NCBI RefSeq assembly: GCF_023715145.1
Contig: NZ_JAMBNP010000012.1
Location: forward strand, 1-64,000
Source of the DNA: Paenibacillus glycanilyticus
Lineage (GTDB): Bacteria; Bacillota; Bacilli; Paenibacillales; Paenibacillaceae
DNA length: 64,000 nucleotides
Direction of reading: 5' to 3'
The notes under the pieces were generated by a model. It ran no database searches. It was not told the DNA's origin and saw nothing but the letters and a program-made list of their open reading frames with translations. Shown here in pieces: positions 17,486 through 27,084 of the stretch (position 1 is its first letter; each line of letters begins with the position of its first letter). The translations under genes and the position numbers were made by a program.

Positions 17486-18108
17486 CAACGAAATCGCGGA
17501 AAATCGGCATTTACGGCTCTTCGTTTGACCCGGTTACGAATGTGCATTTGTGGACGGCATCCACGGTAGCGCATCGCAAAAATCTGGATTTAGTCATCTT
17601 TCTGCCTTCCTCCAGCATGAGACATGACAAGAAAACGAACACAAGCGACGAGCATCGGATAAACATGATAAAGCTTGCGATTCAGGACAATCCGAAATTC
17701 ATTATGGATCCGTATGAGCTTCAGGTGCTGGCCGGCATGCAGTATACGTTTCATACGATGAGGCATTTCCGCGAGCAATACCCGGAGGATGAGCTGTATT
17801 TCATTATGGGAGCGGATCTGCTGGTCGATATTTCGGAAGGAAAATGGTCGCATGAGAAGGAATTGATTGAGGAAAATAAGTTCATCATAATGGCACGTAA
17901 TGGAATTGATATGACGGAAGCGATCTCCCGCTCGCCGCTGCTGCGCAATCATGACGACGGCAGATTCCAGCTGATGAGCAAAGGGCTTGCGATGGAGATC
18001 AGCTCCACTTATATCCGGGATGAATTCAGCCGTGGCGGGGAACCGAGGTATTTATTGCCGGATGCCTGCTATGACTATATCAAGAAATACGGGCTGTACC
18101 GACAATAA
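17482..18108 (+). CDS. nadD: Nicotinate-nucleotide adenylyltransferase (NadD-like)
   Basis: 208 residues. Nucleotidyltransferase signature GSSFDPVTNVHL (12-23, the GxFDPxHxGHL motif with altered positions) and the C-terminal ISSTYIRDEF (about 175). It adenylylates nicotinate mononucleotide. FDPVTNVH differs from the FDPIHxGH of the housekeeping NadD, so this is probably a salvage-operon paralogue. Start overlaps the pncB stop by 4 bp. Confidence 0.9.
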   Translation: MTTKSRKIGIYGSSFDPVTNVHLWTASTVAHRKNLDLVIFLPSSSMRHDKKTNTSDEHRINMIKLAIQDNPKFIMDPYELQVLAGMQYTFHTMRHFREQYPEDELYFIMGADLLVDISEGKWSHEKELIEENKFIIMARNGIDMTEAISRSPLLRNHDDGRFQLMSKGLAMEISSTYIRDEFSRGGEPRYLLPDACYDYIKKYGLYRQ

Positions 18109-18136
18109 GACAATCGATTAAAGGAGGCGCATGGTG

Positions 18137-18976
18137 ATGACCTTGCAGCAGCAGATTATTGAGAAATTGGGAGTAAAGCCGCAGATTGACGCGCAGGAGG
18201 AAATTCGGAGAACGATTGATTTTATTAAGGATTATATGACCTTCGCGCGAAAAAGCGCTCTTGTGCTCGGTATTTCGGGAGGCCAGGATTCGACGCTTGC
18301 CGGCAAGCTCTGCCAGATGGCCGTTAACGAATTAAACGATGAAGAGCGGGAAAAGACCTATCGCTTCATCCCTGTCCGGCTGCCTTACGGCAATCAGAAG
18401 GATGAGCAGGATGCGCAGGACGCGATAGCTTTTATCGGAGCGGAAGGCTTCATCACGATTAATATTAAAGCGGCTGTTGATGCCGGAGCTGCAGAATATG
18501 AAGCGCGGACAGGAAAGAAATTAAGCGACTTTACGAAGGGCAACCGGAAGGCACGAGAGCGCATGGTTGCGCAGTTCGAGATCGCTGCCGAAGAGAACGG
18601 GCTGGTGATTGGCACGGATCATGCGGCCGAGGCGATCACGGGCTTTTATACCAAGTTTGGCGATGGCGCGGCGGATCTGACACCTTTATACCGGCTGAAC
18701 AAACGGCAAGGCAGACAGATTCTGAAGGAGCTTGACTGCCCGGAGCATCTGTACCTGAAAACTCCTACGGCGGACCTCGAAGAGAATAAGCCGCAGCTCG
18801 CTGACGAAGTCGCGCTGGGCGTGACTTACGACGATATTGACAACTATCTGGAGGGCAAGGAAATCGGAGAGGAAAGCCGCCAAAAGATCGAAAATTGGTA
18901 TATCCGGACGATTCACAAACGCGAACAGCCGGTGACGGTTTTTGACCGTTGGTGGAAGAAAACCGAAGGGAAATAG
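18137..18976 (+). CDS. nadE: Ammonia-dependent NAD synthetase
   Basis: 279 residues. PP-loop SGGQDS at 47-52 (LGISGGQDSTLAGK), followed by RLPYGNQKDEQDAQDAI and KGNRKARERM and TDHAAEAITGFYTKFGDGAADLTP, all diagnostic of NadE. It amidates deamido-NAD with ammonia; no glutaminase domain is present. AAGGAGG (18121-18127) is 9 bases from ATG 18137 and only 3 from the in-frame ATG 18131, so 18137 is preferred. Last gene of the operon. Confidence 0.95.
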   Translation: MTLQQQIIEKLGVKPQIDAQEEIRRTIDFIKDYMTFARKSALVLGISGGQDSTLAGKLCQMAVNELNDEEREKTYRFIPVRLPYGNQKDEQDAQDAIAFIGAEGFITINIKAAVDAGAAEYEARTGKKLSDFTKGNRKARERMVAQFEIAAEENGLVIGTDHAAEAITGFYTKFGDGAADLTPLYRLNKRQGRQILKELDCPEHLYLKTPTADLEENKPQLADEVALGVTYDDIDNYLEGKEIGEESRQKIENWYIRTIHKREQPVTVFDRWWKKTEGK

Positions 18977-18994
18977 ATTGAAAAAAAACGGAAG

Positions 18995-19068
18995 CCTATC
19001 CTTATTCTCGAGGATAGCGGGTCACTTTTCATCGTGACTCGGCTATCCCGAGCGGGATAGGTTTTTTG
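18995..19068 (+). terminator. Long terminator after nadE
   Basis: Outer arms CCTATCC and GGATAGG enclose a second stem, GGATAGCGGGTCAC against GTGACTCGGCTATCC, and are followed by TTTTTTG. It is larger than usual but has a normal U-tract. Confidence 0.85.
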
Positions 19069-19198
19069 TCATGATCAACAAGGCTAAATATATAGGCCGT
19101 TAATACTAAATGCGAATAATTGTAAATCATTGTTTTTATTTTCGAAAAAATCTGCTATTCTACTGGTGATCAGCTAATGGATTGGGGAGTGAGCACTT

Positions 19199-20269
19199 TT
19201 GAAACCGGTTACAGTGTATGATATTGCGAAAGAAGCGAATGTATCGGTTGCAACGGTATCGCGTGTTTTGAACAATACCGCCCCTGTAAAAAAGTCAACG
19301 AGAGATCGCATCGTGGAATTGATGAACAAGTACCAGTTTCAGCCTAATGCATTAGCTAGAAGCCTGTCCAAGAAGGAAACGGGGATGATCGGCATCATTT
19401 TGCCGGATATTACGAATCCCTTCTTCCCAGCGGTTCTGGCCGGCTTTGAGCAAGAGGCGAGGAATAAGGGCTATACGTTCTTTCTATGCGATACCGTGTC
19501 GACAAACGGGGATTCCAAGGAGCAATATGAACGTGAATCGCAGTATCTTGGCCTGCTGATGGAGAAGCAGGTCGACGGCATCGTGATGATTGGCGGCCGG
19601 ATTAATCTGGCGAGGCCAAGCGAAGCCATGGTCAGCGAAGTGGTTGATATCAGCAAACGCGTGCCTACCCTGCTCATTAACGGGAATCTGCCCGGGCAAA
19701 ATATCCATTCGGTTTGCGTGGACGAACGGGAGGGAGCCGAGCTTGCGACGCAGCATTTGATCGACCTGGGACATCGGGATATCGCGTTTGCCGGCGGTTA
19801 CCAGAGCATGGCCAATACGCTGCAGCGCGTGCAGGGATTTGTGAAGACCATGGAGAAAAACGGGCTGAAGGTCCGCAAGGACTGGGTATTGGACGGCGGC
19901 TTTACGGTTGAGAAGGGCAAGCTGTTCATGAATTATTTGCTTAGTCTGCCCGAGAGGCCGACGGCACTATTTTGCGCGAACGATCTTGTGGCGATTGGCG
20001 CTCTTAAGGCGGCTTACAATGCCGGTCTTCGGGTGCCGCAGGATCTGTCGCTGGTTGGCTTTGATGATGTTCCTTATGCGTCCAACAGCATCCCGGAATT
20101 AACGACGGTTTCTCTCAAATGCTACGAAATCGGGAAATACGCGGCCGAGCAGCTGCATAAGATGATTACCAAAAGCAAAGTCAGCAAAAAGACCAAGCTC
20201 AGACCCGAATTAGTCATCCGGGAGTCGACAGCTCCTCCTAATGTTTCAAGGCCAAAGGGACCAAATTGA
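19199..20269 (+). CDS. LacI-family transcriptional regulator (galactoside locus)
   Basis: 356 residues. N-terminal helix-turn-helix TVYDIAKEANVSVATVSRVLNN followed by a periplasmic-binding-protein-like sensor domain (GIILPDITNPFFP, CANDLVAIGALKAA, LSLVGFDDVPYAS). TTG start at 19199 with GGGGAGTG upstream. It lies directly before the GH35 gene, whose leader holds two TGAAAC-SS-GTTTCA palindromes, the likely operators. The inducer is probably a galactoside (inference). Confidence 0.92.
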   Translation: MKPVTVYDIAKEANVSVATVSRVLNNTAPVKKSTRDRIVELMNKYQFQPNALARSLSKKETGMIGIILPDITNPFFPAVLAGFEQEARNKGYTFFLCDTVSTNGDSKEQYERESQYLGLLMEKQVDGIVMIGGRINLARPSEAMVSEVVDISKRVPTLLINGNLPGQNIHSVCVDEREGAELATQHLIDLGHRDIAFAGGYQSMANTLQRVQGFVKTMEKNGLKVRKDWVLDGGFTVEKGKLFMNYLLSLPERPTALFCANDLVAIGALKAAYNAGLRVPQDLSLVGFDDVPYASNSIPELTTVSLKCYEIGKYAAEQLHKMITKSKVSKKTKLRPELVIRESTAPPNVSRPKGPN

Positions 20270-20299
20270 ATTTTTAGATAAATATTTCAAAAAAACTAA

Positions 20300-20329
20300 T
20301 TGACAACGCTTTCAACTCTGATTTAGAAT
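20300..20329 (+). promoter_or_regulatory. Sigma-A-type promoter with overlapping cre-like site
   Basis: -35 TTGACA (20300-20305), 18-bp spacer, -10 TAGAAT (20324-20329). TGACAACGCTTTCA (20301-20314) matches the catabolite-responsive element pattern TGWAANCGNTNNCA except at one position. It would explain glucose repression of the galactosidase. The transcript would be about 930 codons plus a 200-base leader. Confidence 0.55.
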
Positions 20330-20364
20330 CAAGGTGTCAAAGCAATCCACTGTTCGAATAAAAA

Positions 20365-20378
20365 TGAAACCCGTTTCA
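20365..20378 (+). promoter_or_regulatory. LacI-type operator 1
   Basis: Perfect 14-bp palindrome TGAAAC-CC-GTTTCA, downstream of the -10 hexamer. Confidence 0.6.
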
Positions 20379-20487
20379 ATGCTATCGGCTATCATCATAC
20401 TTAACCCATGAAATGCACGTAAGAATACCGTAATTAGACAGTTAATGTTGTTTCGGATCGAATGTGTATTTTATTTTTACCAAAAAA

Positions 20488-20510
20488 TGAAACGGGTTTC
20501 ATGAAACGGG
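20488..20510 (+). promoter_or_regulatory. LacI-type operator 2 plus half site
   Basis: Perfect palindrome TGAAAC-GG-GTTTCA at 20488-20501, followed at once by a third half site TGAAACGGG (20502-20510). It is 110 bp from operator 1, a spacing that would allow DNA looping, and 32 bp before the start codon. Confidence 0.6.
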
Positions 20511-20542
20511 ATACATGTCTGATAGATCGGGGGGTTTATCTC

Positions 20543-23320
20543 ATGAGTTTAGATACACAAGCGATATCGGCTGTTCAATTCGATGCTGATGCTGTTCGTA
20601 TCCATGGAGAGCCAAAGCTTCTCTTAAGCGCTTCGCTCTTTTATTTCCGGATTCCGAGGCTCCTATGGAAAGAACGGATGGAGCAGCTGAAGGCTTACGG
20701 CTATAACAGCATTGATGTCTACTTCCCTTGGAACTATCACGAATTAAGGGAAGGCGAGTGGGACTTCACCGGTGAGCGTGATGTCAAAGCCTTCCTATCT
20801 GCAGCCAGAGAAGCGGGATTATGGGTGATTGCAAGACCGGGACCTTACATCTGCTCCGAATGGGACGGCGGTGCGCTTCCTGCATATCTGTTCGCTCAGG
20901 GCATTGAGATTCGCCAGAATGATCCGGTGTTTCTCTCAAGAGTAGCCGGCTGGTTCGACCGCATTATACCACTGCTGAAAGCCTATCAGGCTGGAGAGGG
21001 CGGGACGGTTATCGCGGTTCAGCTGGACAATGAGCTGGATTTCTACGACTGCAAGGATCCGGAAGGATATATCGGCGCATTAAGAGATCTGACGCTTGCC
21101 CATGGCATTTCGGTTCCGCTGTTCGCATGTGCCGGTCAAGGAGGATTGCTGCAGGCGGCAGGAATTGCCGAGGGTGTAGCTCCTACCTGCAACTTCTACC
21201 CGGATAACCGTGATCCTGAGTTTGAGCAAAAAGTGCTTCATTACGGCGGACTCATGGAAGAGCTTGGTTATCCGCTTCTAGTGACCGAGACGAATCGTGC
21301 GCATTACCTGCTTCGCCGCTTGCTTGGCTGCGGTGCCAAACTTCTTGGACCATACCTCCAGGTATCGGGCACGGACTTTGGCTTCACGAATGCAACGAAT
21401 AACTGGGGCAAGCCGCTTGCTTTCATGACATCGGATTATGACTTCGGAGGAATGATTTCGCCTGAAGGCCACATTCGGCCGGAAGCGTATGAGGGGCGGA
21501 TGCTCGGCAGGCTGACCGAAGCATACGGCAGTAGACTTGCCGAAGCGAAAGCAGTCGGAGCAGCAGACAATAGTCTTAGCCGTACCGGCCAATGGAATAA
21601 CGTTGCCGGTCCTTATGTACTGGAATTGAAGGATGGCGGACAACTGCTATTCCTGACAAATCTGGACGATGAGGATAAGGAGATAGCAATAGCCGGCTCG
21701 CCATCCTTCATTTTGCGGGGAGGTTGCTCGCTTGCTCTGCCTCACCGGATTCCATTAACGGGTTGGGGATTGGAAGGAACCTTGGAGCAATCCACAGCAG
21801 AGCTGTACTTCGCGAAGCAAGCCGGAAGCAAAACCGCTCTTGCGTTCCATACGGAAAGTGCCGGTCAAATTCAACTTAACAGCGAAGCCATTGCTGCTGT
21901 TGAGACGGAGAACGGCGAGGCAGAGCTTCGGGATGGCATGTTGAGGATTAAATTTGATGGGACATCGGATGCAGTATGCCGAGTAAATTACCATAACGGG
22001 ACGCTTTTGACGATTGTAATCCACAATAAAATAAAAGCGCTTTATATGGATGAAATGGATGAAGTAGGAACAGGTAGCTTTGGTTCAGCGGAAGCTCGCG
22101 CTTCTCATGAAGAGCTGCTGGAAGTAGAGATTTGGCAGAAAAGCTCCTTGGATGGAGCGGTGCCGATGAGCTCACCGGGTGCGCGGCAGTCAAGAGAGCA
22201 GGCAGCATACCTGGAGCAATGCGATATTTATCGCGGATATGCCTGGTATGAAGCGACGGTTCCTCCTCATGATTCAGCTCAAGCGGAAGGGGTACTTATC
22301 AAGAATGGCAGCGATGTAATATCGCTTTATGTGGACGGCCATTATGCAGGAACTACCGTACCGGGCGGAAGCAGCAGTTATCTTCCGTTGAAGGAAGGGC
22401 TGCAATCAGGTAAGCTGGTTGCCCGCACGGAAATCTGGGGACATTCCAACTTCGATGATTCCAGATTGCCAGGACTGAAGCTTCATTCTTTGAAAGGGCT
22501 TACAGGAATGACGCTTGTGACCAAGCAGCATGAACTGAGCCGTAACTGGAGCGTGTACCGGGCGGCGGATCGTACGATTCGTCAGGAGCTTACATCTGAG
22601 GTTGACCGGAAGTTATGGCCGGTTGTGAATCTGGGCGGCTGGTTATCGCCGGATCATCCGGCCTTCGAATATTACCGGAAGAGCTTTACTCCGGGGGATC
22701 AGGCAGACAGCTGGACGATTTACTTCGAAGGCATGCAGTCCATGGCGAAGGTTTTTGTAGACGGCAATCCTGCAGGCGATGTTTATCCGTTTGATCCTTA
22801 TCTGGATTTATCCTCCTGCCTTAGAGCTGGACAGCAGGCTGAGCTTGCCATCTTCCTGGAGAGAGTAATTGGACTTCCTGCCGGAAGAAGAGCTGTGATG
22901 TACGAGGGAGTGAAGGCGGCAGATTGGATCATCAGCGGAGCAGAGGAGCCTGAGCTGTTAGCCCATGCGGATGCGGCACGCTCTCAGTCACAGATTGCGG
23001 AATTGCCGGTGCAGCTGGAGCCGGGTCAGACGGCATGGCTGTACAGCACGATTCAGAATTCGGATAACGGCAAGGGTTGGCGCGCATTCGTCTCGGGATC
23101 AGGCCTTAAGCTGACGGTGTTTCTCGAAGGTCGGCTTGTTGGACGGATCTGGACGCCTAGTGAAGAGGGCAGGCCGGTCATTACCGGCGGAAGCCAAGAG
23201 TCCGTTTACTTGCCTGGCGCATGGTTCGAGAAGAAGGAAGGCGAGGTTGCCATCCTTTTGGAGGCAGTTGATCAAGCTGGAGCCTGCAGGCTGGAGGCTA
23301 TAAGGCTTCAACCGGTTTAA
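20543..23320 (+). CDS. GH35 beta-galactosidase
   Basis: 925 residues, no signal peptide, so probably cytoplasmic. The TIM barrel occupies about 10-350: SLFYFRIPRLLWKERMEQLKAYGYNSIDVYFPWNYHE, ARPGPYICSEWDGGALP, acid/base Glu 164 in AVQLDNELDF and nucleophile Glu 249 in LLVTETNRAHY. The rest consists of beta-sandwich domains, including WPVVNLGGWLSPDHPAFEYYRKSF and the C-terminal LPGAWF. Start at ATG 20543 after GGGGGG; the upstream frame runs through the operator. Likely hydrolyses galactosides imported by the ABC system downstream. Confidence 0.9.
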   Translation: MSLDTQAISAVQFDADAVRIHGEPKLLLSASLFYFRIPRLLWKERMEQLKAYGYNSIDVYFPWNYHELREGEWDFTGERDVKAFLSAAREAGLWVIARPGPYICSEWDGGALPAYLFAQGIEIRQNDPVFLSRVAGWFDRIIPLLKAYQAGEGGTVIAVQLDNELDFYDCKDPEGYIGALRDLTLAHGISVPLFACAGQGGLLQAAGIAEGVAPTCNFYPDNRDPEFEQKVLHYGGLMEELGYPLLVTETNRAHYLLRRLLGCGAKLLGPYLQVSGTDFGFTNATNNWGKPLAFMTSDYDFGGMISPEGHIRPEAYEGRMLGRLTEAYGSRLAEAKAVGAADNSLSRTGQWNNVAGPYVLELKDGGQLLFLTNLDDEDKEIAIAGSPSFILRGGCSLALPHRIPLTGWGLEGTLEQSTAELYFAKQAGSKTALAFHTESAGQIQLNSEAIAAVETENGEAELRDGMLRIKFDGTSDAVCRVNYHNGTLLTIVIHNKIKALYMDEMDEVGTGSFGSAEARASHEELLEVEIWQKSSLDGAVPMSSPGARQSREQAAYLEQCDIYRGYAWYEATVPPHDSAQAEGVLIKNGSDVISLYVDGHYAGTTVPGGSSSYLPLKEGLQSGKLVARTEIWGHSNFDDSRLPGLKLHSLKGLTGMTLVTKQHELSRNWSVYRAADRTIRQELTSEVDRKLWPVVNLGGWLSPDHPAFEYYRKSFTPGDQADSWTIYFEGMQSMAKVFVDGNPAGDVYPFDPYLDLSSCLRAGQQAELAIFLERVIGLPAGRRAVMYEGVKAADWIISGAEEPELLAHADAARSQSQIAELPVQLEPGQTAWLYSTIQNSDNGKGWRAFVSGSGLKLTVFLEGRLVGRIWTPSEEGRPVITGGSQESVYLPGAWFEKKEGEVAILLEAVDQAGACRLEAIRLQPV

Positions 23321-23326
23321 AAATCT

Positions 23327-23487
23327 TAGGTTTACGCTTACGAAGTATGAATGGTCACAAAAAGGCATGTGACCATTCATAGGTTTATGCTTACGAAGTA
23401 TGAATGGTCACAAAAAGGCATGTGACCATTCATAGGTTTATGCTTACGAAGTAAGAATCGCCACAAAAGGCGTGTGCCGATTCTTTT
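23327..23487 (+). repeat. Three tandem 53-bp stem-loop units
   Basis: Units start at 23327, 23380 and 23433. Units 1 and 2 are almost identical, each holding GAATGGTCAC and GTGACCATTC around AAAAAGGCAT. In unit 3 the arms change to GAATCGCCAC and GTGCCGATTC, with one mismatch, so the stem is kept while its sequence differs. The array fills the gap between the beta-galactosidase and the transporter permease and ends just before the AAGGAGG of the latter. It may set mRNA stability or attenuation. Confidence 0.85.
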
Positions 23488-23501
23488 AAGGAGGTAATCA
23501 A

Positions 23502-24467
23502 ATGGAAAAAGTTATACAACCAGCGATCCAGAGCAAGACTCGCAGGGAAAGCTCCGGAAGACTGAGACGTTTTTGGAACAACAAGACATTGCTTCTAATG
23601 TGTTTGCCAGCAATTGCCTTCTTCATTATCTTTGCTTATCTGCCAATGCCGGGCGTGTATCTGGCGTTCATTCAGTACAATTACGCGGACGGAATATTCA
23701 AGAGCCCGTTTGTAGCCTTCGATAACTTCCGATTCCTCGTTATGAACGGAGATCTGTGGCGGCTGACCTTCAATACGGTAGCTTATAACCTGGCGTTTAT
23801 CGTACTGGGTAACTTATTGCAAATATTCGTCGCGATCCTGCTTAACGAGCTGCGCCGCAAATGGTTCAAGAAGGTCGCGCAAACGCTGATGTTTCTGCCG
23901 CACTTCATCTCGGCCGTACTGATCGGTCTGATCGCGTACAACATTCTCAGCTATGATTACGGCTTGCTGAACCATGTGCTAGCATCTATCGGCATGGATC
24001 CAGTTAAGGTTTACTCCAATACTCACGTATGGCCTTTCATTATCGTAATAACCTACCTATGGCAGACAACGGGTTATGGCTCTATCGTATACTTCGCTGC
24101 CATTATGGGTCTTGATAGCGAGATCATTGAAGCTTCCGAAATCGATGGTGCAAACGCTTTCCAACGGATTATACACATCGTTATTCCATGGCTTAAACCA
24201 ACGTTCATTATCTTGCTGCTCTTCTCGCTTGGCGGGATCATGAAAGGGAACTTCGGTTTGTTCTACAACTTGGTTGGAGCAAACAATACTGCCCTATATG
24301 CGTCGACGGATATTATCGAAACCTATGTATTCCGTTCGCTTATGACGAACTTCAACTTCTCTATCGGTAGTGCAGTAAGCTTATATCAATCGGTATTCGG
24401 CTTCGTAATCGTCATAACGGCCAACTGGCTCGTTAAGAAGGCGTCGCCAGAAAACTCGTTATTCTAG
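23502..24467 (+). CDS. Sugar ABC transporter permease (LplB-like)
   Basis: 321 residues with six membrane helices and the EAA loop EIIEASEIDGANAFQRIIHIVIPWLKP (about 207-233), which docks to the ATPase. The N-terminal RRFWNNKTLLLMCLPAIAF start is typical of the LplB/YteP group, which imports plant oligosaccharides. No ATPase gene is in the window; such systems often share a housekeeping MsmX-type ATPase. AAGGAGGTAATCAA precedes the ATG. Confidence 0.93.
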   Translation: MEKVIQPAIQSKTRRESSGRLRRFWNNKTLLLMCLPAIAFFIIFAYLPMPGVYLAFIQYNYADGIFKSPFVAFDNFRFLVMNGDLWRLTFNTVAYNLAFIVLGNLLQIFVAILLNELRRKWFKKVAQTLMFLPHFISAVLIGLIAYNILSYDYGLLNHVLASIGMDPVKVYSNTHVWPFIIVITYLWQTTGYGSIVYFAAIMGLDSEIIEASEIDGANAFQRIIHIVIPWLKPTFIILLLFSLGGIMKGNFGLFYNLVGANNTALYASTDIIETYVFRSLMTNFNFSIGSAVSLYQSVFGFVIVITANWLVKKASPENSLF

Positions 24468-24478
24468 GGGGTGCTGTC

Positions 24479-25393
24479 ATGGAAGAAAATATTGCAGAAT
24501 CCAGAAGCATTCGGACTGATGCGAGCGAGGTCATAGTCAGATGGTTTGGCTATATTGTGATTTCCATCTTTGCGCTTAGCTGTTTGCTGCCGTTCCTTCT
24601 TATCTTGGGCACATCGCTCACGACGGAGTCGGCAATCAAGAAGTTCGGCTTTAACTTCTGGCCGAAGGAATTCACAACGTTTGCTTACAAGATCGTATTC
24701 GAGAATCCGGATATGATGGTTGGTTCTTATATCGTCACGATTGGCATCACGGTAGTTGGCACAGCGCTTGGCTTATTCCTTGTAGCGATGACCGGTTATG
24801 CGCTGCAGCGCCCGGACTTCGGCTACCGGAACAGCATCTCGTTCTTCATCTACTTCACAACGTTGTTCTCTGGCGGTCTTGTTCCTTTCTACCTGCTTGT
24901 TACTCAATATTTAAGCTTGAAGGATAGTTATATGGCAGTCCTGCTGCCAGGTCTTCTCAGCCCGTTCCTGATCATCATGATGAAGAGCTTCGTCCGCTCG
25001 ATCCCGCATGCGATCACCGAATCCGCGAAGATTGACGGTGCTGGAGACTTCACGATATTCATTCGCCTGATTCTTCCGATGACAACGCCGGCACTCGCAA
25101 CGATTGGTTTGTTCATCGCGCTGGGTTACTGGAATGAATGGTATAACTCGATGCTGTTCCTCTCGCCTAATATGGAATATCGTCCATTGCAGCTGTTCTT
25201 ATATAACGTTATTACAAGCGCAGACTTCATTCGGAACTCTGCCGCGGCATCTAACGTTGAACTGAGGGATGTGCCGCTTGAATCCATGAAGATGGCTACA
25301 GCGGTTGTCGCAACAGGTCCGGTCATTCTGTTCTATCCATTCGTACAACGTTACTTCATTAAAGGTATTACTGTTGGCGCAGTTAAGGGTTAA
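24479..25393 (+). CDS. Sugar ABC transporter permease (LplC/YtcP-like)
   Basis: 304 residues, six helices. EAA loop ITESAKIDGAGDFTIFIRLILPMTTP at about 178-203. ends PFVQRYFIKGITVGAVKG, the usual C-terminus of the CUT1 second permease. Starts 11 bp after the first permease with GGGGGTG as binding site. Forms the channel with the previous protein. Confidence 0.93.
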   Translation: MEENIAESRSIRTDASEVIVRWFGYIVISIFALSCLLPFLLILGTSLTTESAIKKFGFNFWPKEFTTFAYKIVFENPDMMVGSYIVTIGITVVGTALGLFLVAMTGYALQRPDFGYRNSISFFIYFTTLFSGGLVPFYLLVTQYLSLKDSYMAVLLPGLLSPFLIIMMKSFVRSIPHAITESAKIDGAGDFTIFIRLILPMTTPALATIGLFIALGYWNEWYNSMLFLSPNMEYRPLQLFLYNVITSADFIRNSAAASNVELRDVPLESMKMATAVVATGPVILFYPFVQRYFIKGITVGAVKG

Positions 25394-25466
25394 TGTGCCG
25401 AAGGCCAAAGAGGCCTCTTCACATAACGGGCAAAGCCCGATATTGAAAAACAAAGGGGAGACGTGC

Positions 25467-27077
25467 ATGTTTAAGAAAAGTTCTGCAATCTTGCTGTCTA
25501 TTTTGATGGCTTCCAGCTTGGCAGCCTGCTCCGGTAATAACAACAAAGATAATAAACCAGCAGAATCCGCTAAACCAAGCAATGCAGGCACGAACGCAGA
25601 AGCATCGACAAACACTGGCGGCGATGCGGCTGTTGATACTTCCAAGTTCGTTAAAATCAGCTATCTCGTACTTGGCAATAAGCCGACAAACGGTCAATTC
25701 GAGAAGGTCCTTGCTGAAGTTAACAAAATCATGAAAGAAAAAATCAATGCGGAGCTGGAATGGAAATGGGTTGAATGGGCGGATTGGCAAACCAAATACA
25801 ACCTTACACTTGCATCCGGCGAATCAACGGACCTGATTACAATCGGTACGGACTGGCTCGATACTTGGGGTAACGCGCAACGCGGCGCCTTTATGAACCT
25901 GGATGACCTGCTTCCTAAATATGCGCCTCAAACCTTTAACTCAATCCCTGAAGAAGATTGGGCGGAAAGCAAATACAACGGCAAAATCGTCCTTATCCCT
26001 GAAAATGATTATACGCAATGGGTTAACCATGGCTTCTTCTACCGCGGCGACTGGGCCAAAGAAGCAGGTATCACAGAGCCAATCAAGGACTGGGAAGGCA
26101 TTGGCAAATACCTTCAGTACATTAAAGACAACAAACCTGATGTCATTCCTTGGGACGCTGTTTCCGGGGTAAGCACATTCGGCGGCTTTGATACTTCCTA
26201 CACGGATAACCTGGAACTGCCGATTTCGACAGGTTACCTGCCGGTATTCACGGCGAAATCGTTTGACGAGAAATATACGATCAACAGCCCTGTCTTCGAA
26301 GATACGATGGTGAAATACGCAACCATGATGAAAGAATGGGCGGACAAAGGCTTCTGGCGCGAAGATGTATTGAATAACAAAAACGATACTCGTGCTTCCC
26401 TGCGCGCCGGTCTGACGGGCATGGACCAGCATCATACGCAAACGTTTGGCGGTCTCCGCGTTCAAATGGACAAAGACCAACCCGGTTCCGAGCTGCAAAT
26501 GTTCCCGTTTGCCCGCCAAGGCGGCAACAACCTGCTTGAGCTGTCCATCACTCACGGCGGTACTTCCGTAGGCGCACACAGCAAAAACCCTGAGCGCGCT
26601 CTGATGGCTTACGACCTGATCCGCAACGACGAGCAAATTTACCACCTGCTCAACTACGGTATTGAAGGCGTGCAATATGAAGTTAAAGACGGCAAGCGTC
26701 AACAGCCGGCAGGCTATGACGAGGCTAAAGACGGCTTCTATGCAGACTTCTGGGGCGGCCGTGTTGACAAGTTCGAAATTCCAAGCGTAACAACATGGGA
26801 TCAACTCGAAGAAACTCTTTATGCCGAGTATGACAAAATCAAAAAACCTTACCCTTACGGCCAATTCGTATTCGACAAAACGCCAGTTGAAGCTGAGCTG
26901 ACGGCGATTACGCAAGTAACCGGTGAAATGGGCCCGGCTATTGCATACGGTAAAGCAGGCGACCCTGCCAAAGCGGTTGAAGAATTCCGCAGCAAGCTGA
27001 AAACAGCCGGCTATGACAAAGTTCTTGCCGAGCTGCAAAAACAAATGGATGCTTACAAAGCATTGATCGAAGGTTAA
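25467..27077 (+). CDS. Extracellular solute-binding lipoprotein (LplA/YtcQ-like)
   Basis: 536 residues. Signal peptide with lipobox LAAC (Cys 21) then a Ser/Asn/Lys linker. The binding domain starts at KISYLVLGNKPTNG. Family length fits (500-560). Catches an oligosaccharide, probably a beta-galactoside in view of the neighbouring GH35, and delivers it to the two permeases. Start at ATG 25467 with AAAGGGGAG; the longer frame overlaps the permease. Confidence 0.93.
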   Translation: MFKKSSAILLSILMASSLAACSGNNNKDNKPAESAKPSNAGTNAEASTNTGGDAAVDTSKFVKISYLVLGNKPTNGQFEKVLAEVNKIMKEKINAELEWKWVEWADWQTKYNLTLASGESTDLITIGTDWLDTWGNAQRGAFMNLDDLLPKYAPQTFNSIPEEDWAESKYNGKIVLIPENDYTQWVNHGFFYRGDWAKEAGITEPIKDWEGIGKYLQYIKDNKPDVIPWDAVSGVSTFGGFDTSYTDNLELPISTGYLPVFTAKSFDEKYTINSPVFEDTMVKYATMMKEWADKGFWREDVLNNKNDTRASLRAGLTGMDQHHTQTFGGLRVQMDKDQPGSELQMFPFARQGGNNLLELSITHGGTSVGAHSKNPERALMAYDLIRNDEQIYHLLNYGIEGVQYEVKDGKRQQPAGYDEAKDGFYADFWGGRVDKFEIPSVTTWDQLEETLYAEYDKIKKPYPYGQFVFDKTPVEAELTAITQVTGEMGPAIAYGKAGDPAKAVEEFRSKLKTAGYDKVLAELQKQMDAYKALIEG

Positions 27078-27084
27078 TCAGCGA

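Noticed and set aside
25941..27044. 367-codon minus-strand frame
   Set aside because: Antisense to the solute-binding lipoprotein, which has clear signal peptide and family sequence; no start signal.
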